Part shown: positions 25,401-33,816 of the stretch, piece after piece
How the letters are laid out: each line of letters opens with the position of its first letter
Position numbering within the stretch: the first letter of the stretch is position 1
NCBI GenBank assembly: GCA_022783515.1
Contig: JALEWR010000125.1
Coordinates: 1-36,680 of the forward strand
Direction: 5' to 3'
Source of the DNA: Prevotella sp.
GTDB lineage: Bacteria > Bacteroidota > Bacteroidia > Bacteroidales > Bacteroidaceae
DNA length: 36,680 bases
Notes under the pieces: model-generated
The model's database searches: none
What the model was told of the DNA's origin: nothing
The model's input: only the letters and a program-made list of their open reading frames with translations
Made by a program: the position numbers and the translations under genes

Positions 25401-27536
25401 CACACTTTGCAGGAGAGCTTCTTGCCCATAGAAATGCAACGGGGCGACCTCAACACCCCCGTAACCCGATTTGTTTCAGCTTTCCAGAGCATCTATGGTG
25501 CCAAGTATGTGGTGCAAATGCTGGTGGCATTGGGCAAAAAATCGTTCTACAAAGGTTACTTTTGGTATGGTGCGAATGAAGAGATGAGCAAACAGAAACT
25601 GTTTTCACATCTTATCAAAAATTCGTATCCGGCGGAAGACGATACGCAAGAAGTGTTTGACAATTTAGTGAAACAACATAAGAAAGAGCTTACCGAGCAA
25701 CGCCTCATCGAGCTGGCTGTCTATGCACCTCAATGGCAATCGTTTGTGAGTGCATATTTAGGATGGAAAGGTTTGGACAGTGGCATTTGGTGGATGCATG
25801 CCCATACGAAGACCGCGGAATACCAGGCACGCTCGGCTGAGTTTGAGAGTGAGGTGGCACGTTATTCAAGTCTTGACCTCGAAGACTTCAAAGTGGGTGC
25901 GGTGGATAAAGTGTGGTTCGACGAGGCTTTCAAAACATTAGGAGCGAAAAAGTGGGAAATGCTATACGATGCTGCCAAATACATAGCCGAAGGCAATGGA
26001 CACCGACGGGCAAAAATCTACTCGGACACACTCACCGGCGTTTATTCGCTTAAAGAAGTCTTGGAAAAGGTGAGAGAAAAACGCGACCAAGAGTTTTTGC
26101 GGGTATATGGATTGGTGCCACTCAATAAGAAAAATCCGAAAAAAGATCTCTTGGAACGCTACGAAGAATTGGTAAGGTTTAGAAAAGAGAGCCGCCAGTT
26201 CGGACAGATGCGACAGGCAAGCGAAGGCACGGCTTGCGATGTGGCAATGGACAATCTGGCACGCAACGCCGGCTATGCCGACCCGCAACGCCTTACATGG
26301 GCAATGGAGACCGAACAGGTGAAAGCCATCTTTGCACAGGCAACCCAGGTGGAGATTGGCGAGGTGAGCCTCAAGCTCTATGTGGAAGAAAGCGGAAAGG
26401 CGGAAATAAGTATAGAAAAAGGTGGCAAAACGCTGAAAGCCGTGCCTGCCAACCTGAAGAAGAATGAGCATGTGTTGGAATTGACAGCCCACAGAAAGGT
26501 GCTTCGAGAGCAGCTGTCGCGGTCGCGTAAGGGATTGGAGGCTGCCATGATGCGTGGTGACCGATTTACTTTCGAGGAATTGAAGACGCTTTTCGAACAT
26601 CCCGTTATTTCTAAGTTGCTGCAAAAATTGGTGTTTATCAGCGATACCGGAGCCAATGGTTTTTATTCAGAAAACGGGTTGCAAGATGCCAATGGGCAAC
26701 ACACGCCGCTCACTTCTGACGACAACATTCGCATAGCCCACTGCTACGATCTGCACCAAGCAGGTGTATGGGCGGATTATCAACGTTTGAGTTTCGATCA
26801 AGAGTTGGTACAACCTTTCAAACAAATATTCCGTGAGTTGTACGTTCCCACTGCCGACGAGTTGCAAGAAGCTGCTGTTTCGCGTCGCTACGCAGGGCAT
26901 CAGGTGCAACCCAAGCAAACGCTCGCCCTGCTGAAGGGCAGAGGCTGGAAGGTGGATTACGAGGAAGGCTTGCAGAAAGTGTATCACAAGCAAGGTTTTC
27001 AGGTGAAACTCTATGCCATGGCAGATTGGTTTTCGCCCTCGGATGTGGAGGCTCCCACGCTTGAAACCATCGAGTTTCACAGCTTGAAAGACTTTACCAA
27101 TATTCCCTTTACCGATATCGACCCACTCATCTTCTCGGAAGTGATGCGGGATATTGACCTCGTGGTGAGCGTGGCATACGTTGGCGGTGTAGATCCGGAG
27201 GCGAGCCAGTCGACCGTGGAGATGCGGGCTGCCATTCTCACCCAAACCTTACGTCTGTTCAAACTTGCCAATGTGGAAATCAGCAAGCATCATGCCCATA
27301 TCAAAGGCACGATGGGCGAATACTCGGTGCATCTGGGCAGTGGCGTGGTTCATCAGGTGGCACAGGGTCATCTGTCCATCATCCCGGTACATTCCCAACA
27401 TCGCGGCCGCCTCTTCCTTCCCTTTGTCGACGACGATCCCAAGACGGCAGAAATCATGTCGAAGGTGCTGTTGCTGGCAAAAGACAAGGACATCAAAGAC
27501 CCAACGGTGTTACAACAGATACGCCCCACATCGTAA
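22440..27536 (+). CDS. DUF4132 domain-containing giant protein (MolR/YehI-like)
   Basis: 1698 aa; C-terminal FTDIDPLIFSEVMRDIDLVVSVAYVGGVDPEASQSTVEMRAAIL and HIKGTMGEYSVHLGSGVVHQ match the DUF4132 C-terminal pattern; the N-terminal part looks helical-repeat-like. Confidence 0.87.
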   Translation: MDNPALNQYVSFENATHSLSSRILQRIKQSDLSSQAKNLGKALFSEYKTPYGYESDIIEVDNDKFKAIAPLFMDIDWNDAKHFELLTFLYGETYAPYMVKAWAEFPHLMYQRDYERRSFRAPHSKNIILANQLVFLMFAAGHWYSLDYEDKRRFLLPPAEAMRYGNNLHNKSFVLPVAKMIDDGQTDLLQLAENIIYGKDEVGKVSDFLIRVLLASQKPECWQLVGQLLTSAQRQEGLRQTIMESVDEYSCKEAFRYIIDLVVREKLTRFSSVVRAIDVWMGMGFEADKESTVRRIFTMTSEWLVDEQGAYKVLQEMTDESDNLVLYTALWVISMTDVMLVLDYIEAMLKMKSKQKQCLALYFARETKMTVVIDTACRIALEQPSLEVLSFVIGMLRSTLEYEKPADRGNEQLFDKMLNIANGIEVKQKDFEGLVFGWTNSCFKKENLLHVTYLVAGDNETNITKILDRFDELSSDLRWQIVRNLYGDWSAYAYNDSAMRLETDGMPPIKPLQRSFAFRLINDRGVSQQATGFKVLQNCTLTDEEVFGMESLYTRKGQDFRRELSKLMLQQDDKRLKTVIEHLLESGNVDQRAGGLDLLATLHNAKRMTGFMEQKVAEYRARPKLSKNETVLLDRISTVEGTTAEVLSAENGYGVYNPKNTTPWSLPTIDEAGIYAQRTTSGKNTGLIGKMKTALGIHSPNYGLSKSIEDIKKEIDRLVILYNENKNYEYECEEYDGRKTMVLLGNTFGYKVRQHKQLTPQERFEAFPLYEVWEEWYQSTGLDACDLFILTLLDEMDHNTFKKYLQQYVLPNDELYPKMGSYRWNNPIRIIMKALADYHVFEDKTNFLIDLSCDIYRNLPQDIIYYKDNERYYYNGVQRTSGWQDNVLMTTFIKRIDEEKITEEQAWKLWNIYRFIQFTGHEDVAKHHFPPLEIAAICYQAGRITQDEMTEVLLVVDNLRDATNRKRYEHYYRNWVFERFSFIRDFIHTLQESFLPIEMQRGDLNTPVTRFVSAFQSIYGAKYVVQMLVALGKKSFYKGYFWYGANEEMSKQKLFSHLIKNSYPAEDDTQEVFDNLVKQHKKELTEQRLIELAVYAPQWQSFVSAYLGWKGLDSGIWWMHAHTKTAEYQARSAEFESEVARYSSLDLEDFKVGAVDKVWFDEAFKTLGAKKWEMLYDAAKYIAEGNGHRRAKIYSDTLTGVYSLKEVLEKVREKRDQEFLRVYGLVPLNKKNPKKDLLERYEELVRFRKESRQFGQMRQASEGTACDVAMDNLARNAGYADPQRLTWAMETEQVKAIFAQATQVEIGEVSLKLYVEESGKAEISIEKGGKTLKAVPANLKKNEHVLELTAHRKVLREQLSRSRKGLEAAMMRGDRFTFEELKTLFEHPVISKLLQKLVFISDTGANGFYSENGLQDANGQHTPLTSDDNIRIAHCYDLHQAGVWADYQRLSFDQELVQPFKQIFRELYVPTADELQEAAVSRRYAGHQVQPKQTLALLKGRGWKVDYEEGLQKVYHKQGFQVKLYAMADWFSPSDVEAPTLETIEFHSLKDFTNIPFTDIDPLIFSEVMRDIDLVVSVAYVGGVDPEASQSTVEMRAAILTQTLRLFKLANVEISKHHAHIKGTMGEYSVHLGSGVVHQVAQGHLSIIPVHSQHRGRLFLPFVDDDPKTAEIMSKVLLLAKDKDIKDPTVLQQIRPTS

Positions 27537-27596
27537 AGGGCTGTCAGACAATTCATTGTTACGCATAAAATCCGCAGATAGTAAAAGGCGATATAT

Positions 27597-27636
27597 ACTT
27601 ACGGCCGGTTTGGAGAGTTCCGAATCGGCCGTAAGT
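27597..27636. repeat. GC-rich hairpin downstream of the DUF4132 gene
   Basis: ACTTACGGCCG (27597-27607) perfectly complementary to CGGCCGTAAGT (27626-27636); no clear U tract. Confidence 0.8.
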
Positions 27637-27886
27637 GTTGATAGGCAGATAGCGTGAGCTTGAAAAATGTGGAATACCGCAAACCGGTATTGTCCTGAAA
27701 AAGTGTGTAAGTTTTCACCTTGAGGTATGTTCGTAATTGTGGCTTTACCATTATAATTGGTGCTGGCGTTGGCTCCAAGGGGCATAATCACGCAGTTAGC
27801 CATTGCAATGCAATAGTGTCCTAAATAATTTTCTAAAAAAGTGAAGGAAGTAGTTTTCACTAAGGAAAAAAGTCTTACCTTAATGT

Positions 27887-28240
27887 TTACCCCAAACCAA
27901 ACCTTCCTTCATGACAAAGATAACACTTTTTGCTCAAGTAATTCCAATGTATGATGAGGGCAGCACCCAAGCATAGCAGATGCAGGGGATAGAGCTTGAG
28001 GAATCGGCTCGTGAGAAACTTTCTGTGCGAATAGCTGCCCTCTTCTATTTGCCGGCCACGGCTGTGGGCAGTGATAAAGCCACTGAGAATGAAGAAAAAA
28101 GCCACACCGCAATCGCCTCCGGCATCAAGAGGAGGGATACCGGCAAAGCTATAATGAGAGAGAAAAATGAGTAGCAGAAAGAGAAAACGAAGCGATTGTA
28201 GGGCGGTGAAGTGCATGGCGTTGAGGATTGGGAGGGCCAA
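27887..28240 (-). pseudogene. Truncated acyltransferase-3 (OafA/YrhL-like) N-terminal remnant
   Basis: LQSLRFLFLLLIFLSHYSFAG...GGDCGVAFFFILSGFITAHSRGR...HRKFLTSRFLKLYPLHLLCL is the start of an acyltransferase-3 protein, but the frame ends after about 117 aa, while the family is normally several times longer. Confidence 0.8.
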
Positions 28241-28255
28241 TGGCGGTTGAGGTTT

Positions 28256-29017
28256 TTAAGGTTGTGTTTCTCCTTCCACATATTGTTCCATGAAAAGGTG
28301 TTCTCCGTCCCACACAGCGTAGGTAAACTGCCACACCCAATCGCCAAGAATCAGCATGCGGGTTTTGTGCGATAGCATGAGATCGAGTTCGATGTGTCGG
28401 TGTCCGTAAAGAAAGAAATCTATGTCGGTATGTTCTTTCATATAAGCCTTGGTGTATTGAACGAGATACTCGTTATGCTCACCCAAATAGGGTGTTTCTT
28501 TTCCATCGGCTCTTTTTAGACGGCTGTGTTTGGCCCAGTTCAAACCGAATGCCATGCTCCATCTGGGATGAAGGGTGTTGAGCAACCATTGGCATAACGG
28601 ACTGTGGAACATCTTTCGCATCAGGCGATACTTGCGGTCGGGGTCGCCCAATCCATCGCCATGGGCCAGATAAAAAACCTTTCCCATGATTTCGGTGGTG
28701 AGTGGCTTTTTGTGAACAATCATTCCACACTCTTTTTCCAAGTAGCCGTATGTCCACAAGTCGTGATTTCCTGTAAAGAAATGCACTTCTACGCCCATAT
28801 CTGTCAATTCGGAAATTTTGCCCAAGAAGCGTGTATATCCTTTCGGAACAACGTATTTGAACTCGTTCCAAAAGTCGAACATGTCGCCTAAGAGATAGAT
28901 GGCATCGGCCTTGTCTTTGATGCTGTCGAGAAAACGCACCAGGCGACGCTCGTGGGTACGTCCATGCTCAATGGCTAATGAACCAAGATGTGCGTCGGAA
29001 AGAAAATATACGTTCAT
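28256..29017 (-). CDS. lpxH: UDP-2,3-diacylglucosamine diphosphatase (LpxH-like)
   Basis: YFLSDAHLGS, LLGDMFDFWNEF, FFTGNHDLWTYGYLEKECGM, FYLAHGDGLG, FLYGHRHIELDL metallophosphoesterase motifs. Confidence 0.88.
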   Translation of the reverse strand: MNVYFLSDAHLGSLAIEHGRTHERRLVRFLDSIKDKADAIYLLGDMFDFWNEFKYVVPKGYTRFLGKISELTDMGVEVHFFTGNHDLWTYGYLEKECGMIVHKKPLTTEIMGKVFYLAHGDGLGDPDRKYRLMRKMFHSPLCQWLLNTLHPRWSMAFGLNWAKHSRLKRADGKETPYLGEHNEYLVQYTKAYMKEHTDIDFFLYGHRHIELDLMLSHKTRMLILGDWVWQFTYAVWDGEHLFMEQYVEGETQP

Positions 29018-29044
29018 AAGTTATAATTCACAATGGATTATCCA

Positions 29045-29365
29045 TTATTCAAAACCTAATTCAACGCGTGCCTCTTCGCTCATCATACTTTGATCCCATG
29101 CGGGTTCAAACACAATTTCGATGTTGGCACTCTGTACACCTGAGATGGCTTCTACCTTGGTGCGAACATCTTCGAGGATGAAGTCGGCAGCCGGACAAGC
29201 AGGAGCGGTGAAGGTCATGTCGATATGTAGCGTGCCATCTTCCTGCAAATCAATCTTATAAATCAATCCCAAGTCGTATATATTCACCGGAATTTCGGGG
29301 TCGTAAACGGTTTTCAATGCTTCCACTATACGACCTTCTATCTGTAATTTTTCTTCTTGTGTCAT
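29045..29365 (-). CDS. MIP18/SufT-like (DUF59) iron-sulfur assembly protein
   Basis: ALKTVYDPEIPVNIYDLGLIYKI...MTFTAPACPAADFILEDV. Confidence 0.9.
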   Translation of the reverse strand: MTQEEKLQIEGRIVEALKTVYDPEIPVNIYDLGLIYKIDLQEDGTLHIDMTFTAPACPAADFILEDVRTKVEAISGVQSANIEIVFEPAWDQSMMSEEARVELGFE

Positions 29366-29388
29366 CTTTTAAAATATTTAGTTGATGA

Positions 29389-29396
29389 CAAAGATA
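29389..29396 (-). promoter_or_regulatory. Bacteroidetes-type -7 element (TATCTTTG) upstream of the DUF59 gene
   Basis: Minus-strand TAnnTTTG match about 25 nt before the start codon. Confidence 0.4.
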
Positions 29397-29470
29397 ATAA
29401 AAAAGAAATAAAACTCACCCACTTATCAAGCCATTTCCTTTCTCTTCTATTTCGGGGATATCAGGTAACA

Positions 29471-30148
29471 TCAAAGTCTTCCTTCCTCCCTATAGCTATA
29501 ATAACTCCCATCGGTGATGATAACGTGGTCGAGGAAATAGATTCTCATGGTTTCGCAAGCTTTTTGAAGACGCTCTGTAATGGCGTCGTCTTGCTTGCTG
29601 GGGCGGAGGTTATTGCTGGGATGGTTGTGGCAAAAGACCAGGATGGTGGCATTATGGAGTAGGGCTTCTTTGAGGATGAGGCGTATATCTACTGCTGTTT
29701 CGCTTATTCCGCCATGCGAAAGGCGTTCGGCTTTGATGAGCTTATAACTTTGATTGAGTAGCAAGACCCATGCTTCTTCCACGTCTAAGTCTTGCATGTG
29801 TGAGTGCATATAATTGTATATGGCTGTTGCCGAACCCAAATCTTTGCGTTTTTCTATTTGTTCTCGTTGTCTTCTCTTACCCAGTTCGCAGGCGGCAAGG
29901 ATGGTTACGGCTTTGGCTTCACCTATTCCATGATAGGCCTCTAATTCGCGTTGGGTTTTCTTCCCCAAGGTGTTGAGATTGTTTTTGCAGTCGGCCAAGA
30001 TGCGTTTCATAAGGTCGACGGCAGTTTCTTCTGGTGTTCCCGAGCCGATAAGAATGGCCAACAGCTCGGCATTGGTGAGGTTTTCGGCTCCCAGTCGCTG
30101 CAGTTTTTCGCGTGGGCGGTCTTCTTCTGCCCATTGATTGATTTTCAT
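29471..30148 (-). CDS. radC: RadC family (JAB/MPN domain) protein
   Basis: RPREKLQRLGAENLTNAELLAILIGSGT...LVFCHNHPSNNLRPSKQDDAITERL...FLDHVIITDGSYYSYREEG. Confidence 0.94.
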   Translation of the reverse strand: MKINQWAEEDRPREKLQRLGAENLTNAELLAILIGSGTPEETAVDLMKRILADCKNNLNTLGKKTQRELEAYHGIGEAKAVTILAACELGKRRQREQIEKRKDLGSATAIYNYMHSHMQDLDVEEAWVLLLNQSYKLIKAERLSHGGISETAVDIRLILKEALLHNATILVFCHNHPSNNLRPSKQDDAITERLQKACETMRIYFLDHVIITDGSYYSYREEGRL

Positions 30149-30199
30149 GATGGACTTGTCTTGGTGAGGGGATTGAAAGGTAGGAGGTGAAGAGGAAAG

Positions 30200-31246
30200 C
30201 TACTTATAGAAATTCTTTTCAAAAGCAGTGAACTCGTCTTTGCCTTTTACGCAGCGTTTCCACCATGCTTCGATAAATCCGAAGCCATAGCCCATGAGCT
30301 GTGTGAAGGCGGCAATAATACTCAAAAAGCCAATTTTGACACTTTTGAATAGCCAAGCCGACTCGCAAAAGATGGCGAAAGCATAGAGTAGAAGGGGTAG
30401 GAGAGAGAGAATCAATAGTCCGCAACCTATGTTTTGCAGAAGAGTTGATGTGGCAAAGAGGTGTAAGAGGATGCCCACGGTCATACAGACAAGCAGGAAG
30501 AGGACGCCCACCGTAAAAATCATAGGTAGCAGATGCACCGGTTTGAGCGATTCGGGGTATTTCTTATAGAGGTTGATGCGTGCGATACCGCTGTTATAAA
30601 CCTGCCGGAAAAACTTGCGAAAGTCGGTTCTACGCTTATGCCACACCCATGCTTCGGGGAACAAACGGCAGGCTAATCCCGCCTTAAAGATACGGATAGA
30701 AAAGTCGATATCTTCGCCAAAACGCATCTTGGAAAAGCCTTTTAATTGCTGATATACCTCCTTTTTGATACCCATATTAAAGGAACGAGGATAAAACTTA
30801 TCCATCTTTTTCTTACCACCGCGTATGCCTCCTGTGGTGAAAAACGCCGTCATAGAATAAGAGATGGCTTTTTGGATGGGGGTGAACGATGGATGAGCCG
30901 CATCTGGACCACCAAAAGCGTCGGCCGGTTGACGCTTTAACTCTTGGTCGACAGCCACAAGATAATCGTCAGGAAGCACCACATCACTGTCTAAGATAAT
31001 GACATAATCGCCCTTGGCACGCTCCACTCCGTAGTTACGGCTTTGTCCCGGTCCCGAGTTCTCCTTATAATAATAATGTATGGCGAGTTGATTTTTATAG
31101 CGTTCGCATACCATTTGTGAGGATAGCGTTGAGCCATCTTCCACGATAATCACTTCAAAGTCTTTCTGCTTTTGTTGAGTGAGGCTGTTCAAAAGCTCGT
31201 CCACTTCGTCGGGACGATTAAAAACGGGGATGACAAAGCTGTACAT
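30200..31246 (-). CDS. Family 2 glycosyltransferase (membrane-associated)
   Basis: MYSFVIPVFNRPDEVDELLNSL...VIIVEDGS...YVIILDSDVVLPDDYL, with C-terminal TM segments. Confidence 0.92.
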   Translation of the reverse strand: MYSFVIPVFNRPDEVDELLNSLTQQKQKDFEVIIVEDGSTLSSQMVCERYKNQLAIHYYYKENSGPGQSRNYGVERAKGDYVIILDSDVVLPDDYLVAVDQELKRQPADAFGGPDAAHPSFTPIQKAISYSMTAFFTTGGIRGGKKKMDKFYPRSFNMGIKKEVYQQLKGFSKMRFGEDIDFSIRIFKAGLACRLFPEAWVWHKRRTDFRKFFRQVYNSGIARINLYKKYPESLKPVHLLPMIFTVGVLFLLVCMTVGILLHLFATSTLLQNIGCGLLILSLLPLLLYAFAIFCESAWLFKSVKIGFLSIIAAFTQLMGYGFGFIEAWWKRCVKGKDEFTAFEKNFYK

Positions 31247-31436
31247 GGGCGGTAGAAGAATTGTGGTTTTTGGGGGAAACAGGAATGGGCTTTAAAAGCA
31301 AAAAGAATGAGAAGAAAATAGGTTACATGATATTGTTATCCTAACTTTCTTGTCATTCTTTTTTATTGCTATCGTCTTGCATGCCTATTGGGCATATAAG
31401 GATGGTCGATAGCCCTTCGTTTATATCCGTATATGG

Positions 31437-32003
31437 TTATTCTTTCACACGTTGGAGGTAAGAACCGTCGCGAGTATCCACTTGGATCAGTTCGCCTTCA
31501 TTGATAAACAAGGGTACACGCACTTCAACCCCTGTTTCCAATGTTGCGGGTTTGGTGGTATTGGTTGCAGTATCGCCCTTGATTCCAGGTTCGCTGTGTG
31601 TGATGCGAAGTACGGTTTTTACAGGCATTTCTGCCAAGAGTACAGTGCCGTCGCTTGTGTCAGTAACCACTTCAACCACGTCTCCTTCTTTCATGAAAGC
31701 AGCACCTGTAACCGATTCTTTGGGCAAAGGAATTTGCTCGAAAGTTTCTTGGTTCATGAAGATACAGCCCGTGGTGTCTTCGTAGAGATACTGATAGGGA
31801 CGGCGTTCTACGCGTACATCCTCCAATTTGAAACCTACCTGGAATGTGCGGTCGAGTACACGACCATCCGAAACGTTTTTCAACTTAGTGATCATAACGG
31901 TGTTTCCCTTACCCGGTTTTCTGTGTTGAAAGTCGATACAGGTCCAGATTTTACCGTCTAAGCGAATACATGTTCCGATTTTGATGTCTTGTGAATTAAT
32001 CAT
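31437..32003 (-). CDS. efp: Elongation factor P
   Basis: DIKIGTCIRLDGKIWTCIDFQHRKPGKGNTVMITKLKNVSDGRVLDRTFQVGFKLEDVRVERRPYQYLYED. Confidence 0.96.
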   Translation of the reverse strand: MINSQDIKIGTCIRLDGKIWTCIDFQHRKPGKGNTVMITKLKNVSDGRVLDRTFQVGFKLEDVRVERRPYQYLYEDTTGCIFMNQETFEQIPLPKESVTGAAFMKEGDVVEVVTDTSDGTVLLAEMPVKTVLRITHSEPGIKGDTATNTTKPATLETGVEVRVPLFINEGELIQVDTRDGSYLQRVKE

Positions 32004-32154
32004 TTTGTATTTCTTGTTTTAATATGTTTTTATTTTCTATTATAAACAGGGACTTGTTATTGCAAAGTTACGATAAATTTGCTAAAACAAAAGCATGTTT
32101 TCTGAAAAATACATCAGTGGGGTGGGCATAGGGCTTGTTGGGATATCTCATAAC

Positions 32155-32195
32155 ACGAGGGAAGCAATGAAACGGTGTTCCATTGCTTCCCTCGT
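32155..32195. terminator. Hairpin downstream of rpmH, probable terminator or processing site
   Basis: Perfect 15-bp inverted repeat ACGAGGGAAGCAATG (32155-32169) / CATTGCTTCCCTCGT (32181-32195); no canonical U tract. Confidence 0.6.
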
Positions 32196-32231
32196 ATTGA
32201 AAGCCCCTGTAAGACCAAGGCTTTGCACAGC

Positions 32232-32387
32232 TTACTTTCCGTGATGTTCGTCAGAAACAGTAAGTTTTTTGCGACCGCGTGCACGGCGAGCTGCCAAAAC
32301 GCGACGACCATTCTTTGTTGCCATTCTTTCACGGAAGCCGTGCTTGTTCACTCTTCTTCTGTTGTGAGGCTGAAATGTTCTTTTCAT
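32232..32387 (-). CDS. rpmH: 50S ribosomal protein L34
   Basis: Absent from the ORF track; manual minus-strand translation gives [51 protein letters not shown] (51 aa). Confidence 0.97.
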   Translation of the reverse strand: MKRTFQPHNRRRVNKHGFRERMATKNGRRVLAARRARGRKKLTVSDEHHGK

Positions 32388-32431
32388 TGCTTTATCTTGT
32401 TTTTATTTATTGTAATCCACACTTTGGGGTG

Positions 32432-32462
32432 CAAAGATACGCCTTTTTTCTTAAATAACCAA
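32432..32462 (-). promoter_or_regulatory. Bacteroidetes-type promoter for rpmH
   Basis: Minus strand: TTG-N20-TATCTTTG. Confidence 0.65.
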
Positions 32463-32539
32463 GATTTGCATTAAATTAATTGGCGGAATAGTGAAAAGTA
32501 TGGTGTAACTTGGATGGAAATTTGCTTCAATTCGATTGG

Positions 32540-33511
32540 CTATGCCTGATGGATAGCAGCTTGTTGGCTATTGGAAGTGTCTTCTGTAAGTTTTTTCTTG
32601 TTTTTTACACTCTTCGTTCGCTTGGCTTTGAACTTATCGAAGCCTAATCCATATACACCGATTACAGCACTTTGCGATACAAAGGCATTGGGGTCAATGC
32701 TTTCGATGGTTTGAAAAATCTTTCTCGACTCGTTTTGGCGAGCTAAGACAAAGAGCATCTTCACATCTCTGCCCGAATAAAAACCGTTGCCACTGATGGT
32801 GGTACAGCCACGAAGCACTTTTTCGTTGATGGCCCGACCAATCTCTTCGTATTTTTCGGAGATAATGAAAAATTGTACCGATTGACGCATCATGTTAACC
32901 ACTTTGTCAACACAGATGGACGAAACAAACAATACGACATAACCATACAGCACCTGTTCCCAGTCTTGCAACACCACATAGCATGACGAAACCACCATAA
33001 TATCGACTAACATAATGACCTTGCCGAGTGATATGTCATGGTATTTATTGACCATGGCGGCAATGACATCAGTTCCGCCCGTACTGCCTTGGTATGACAA
33101 ACATAGTCCGACAGACACACCCAAGCATCCGCCGCCTAAGATGGCTGCCATAAAAGGTTGGTCGTTGAGTAGGGTCGAGGCGGCATACCATGTCTGTATC
33201 GTATCGGCAAAGAGCGAGAAGACCGTAGCAGAGTAGATGGTCTTGAGGCAAAATCGCCATCCTAAGATGCGTAAGGCAAAGCCTAAGAGGATGATGTTGG
33301 TGCCGATAAACGATGCTGAAACAGGAATTTTAAATCCCCACCATAAGATGGATGAGAAACCTGCCAAGCCTCCTAAGGGGATGTGATTGGGTAAGAGAAA
33401 GAGCGCCCAACCGCCACCACCGATGAACATGGCGAGCGTCAAGATGAGCAGGTCACGCACAAAAGTGTGTTTTTGTGGCTTTTTCATTGCTTGAGTTGTC
33501 TTTTCTGTCAT
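32540..33511 (-). CDS. YitT family (DUF2179) membrane protein
   Basis: GGGGWALFLLPNHIPLGGLAGFSSIL, YQGSTGGTDVIAAMVNKY; C-terminal cytosolic DUF2179-like domain. Confidence 0.9.
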   Translation of the reverse strand: MTEKTTQAMKKPQKHTFVRDLLILTLAMFIGGGGWALFLLPNHIPLGGLAGFSSILWWGFKIPVSASFIGTNIILLGFALRILGWRFCLKTIYSATVFSLFADTIQTWYAASTLLNDQPFMAAILGGGCLGVSVGLCLSYQGSTGGTDVIAAMVNKYHDISLGKVIMLVDIMVVSSCYVVLQDWEQVLYGYVVLFVSSICVDKVVNMMRQSVQFFIISEKYEEIGRAINEKVLRGCTTISGNGFYSGRDVKMLFVLARQNESRKIFQTIESIDPNAFVSQSAVIGVYGLGFDKFKAKRTKSVKNKKKLTEDTSNSQQAAIHQA

Positions 33512-33551
33512 ATTTGTTTGTGCTTGTTGTGGTATTTATTTCACATGGTTG

Positions 33552-33559
33552 CAAAGATA
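33552..33559 (-). promoter_or_regulatory. Bacteroidetes-type -7 element (TATCTTTG) upstream of the YitT-family gene
   Basis: Minus-strand TAnnTTTG match about 40 nt before the start codon. Confidence 0.4.
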
Positions 33560-33816
33560 AATAAAAATATAGTTAAGAGCTACAAACTATTTCTTGTTTT
33601 TTCTTGTCAAATGTAGGAAAAATTAAAGCTGCGGTATGTGCAATTGCCCTTCCAACCTTCCCGAAGGAGGGAGAGAAGCCAAGGAGAGACGGCCTTGTTA
33701 CCATTCCTTCATCTAAAAATACTTCAACAGGCTTCCTTTCATTCTTTGAATGGGAAGAGGAGGTTTCACCTAATCATCCGTCACTGGCATTTCGCACTTA
33801 AAACTCCCCAACTCAT

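Noticed and set aside
27510-27860. 116-aa minus-strand ORF (ENYLGHYCIAMANCVIMPLG...) considered as a transposase remnant
   Set aside because: No motif I could tie to an IS family, and it runs through the hairpin and DUF4132 3' end; left as unexplained scar sequence
31452-31961. 169-aa plus-strand ORF opposite efp
   Set aside because: Antisense to elongation factor P; no independent support
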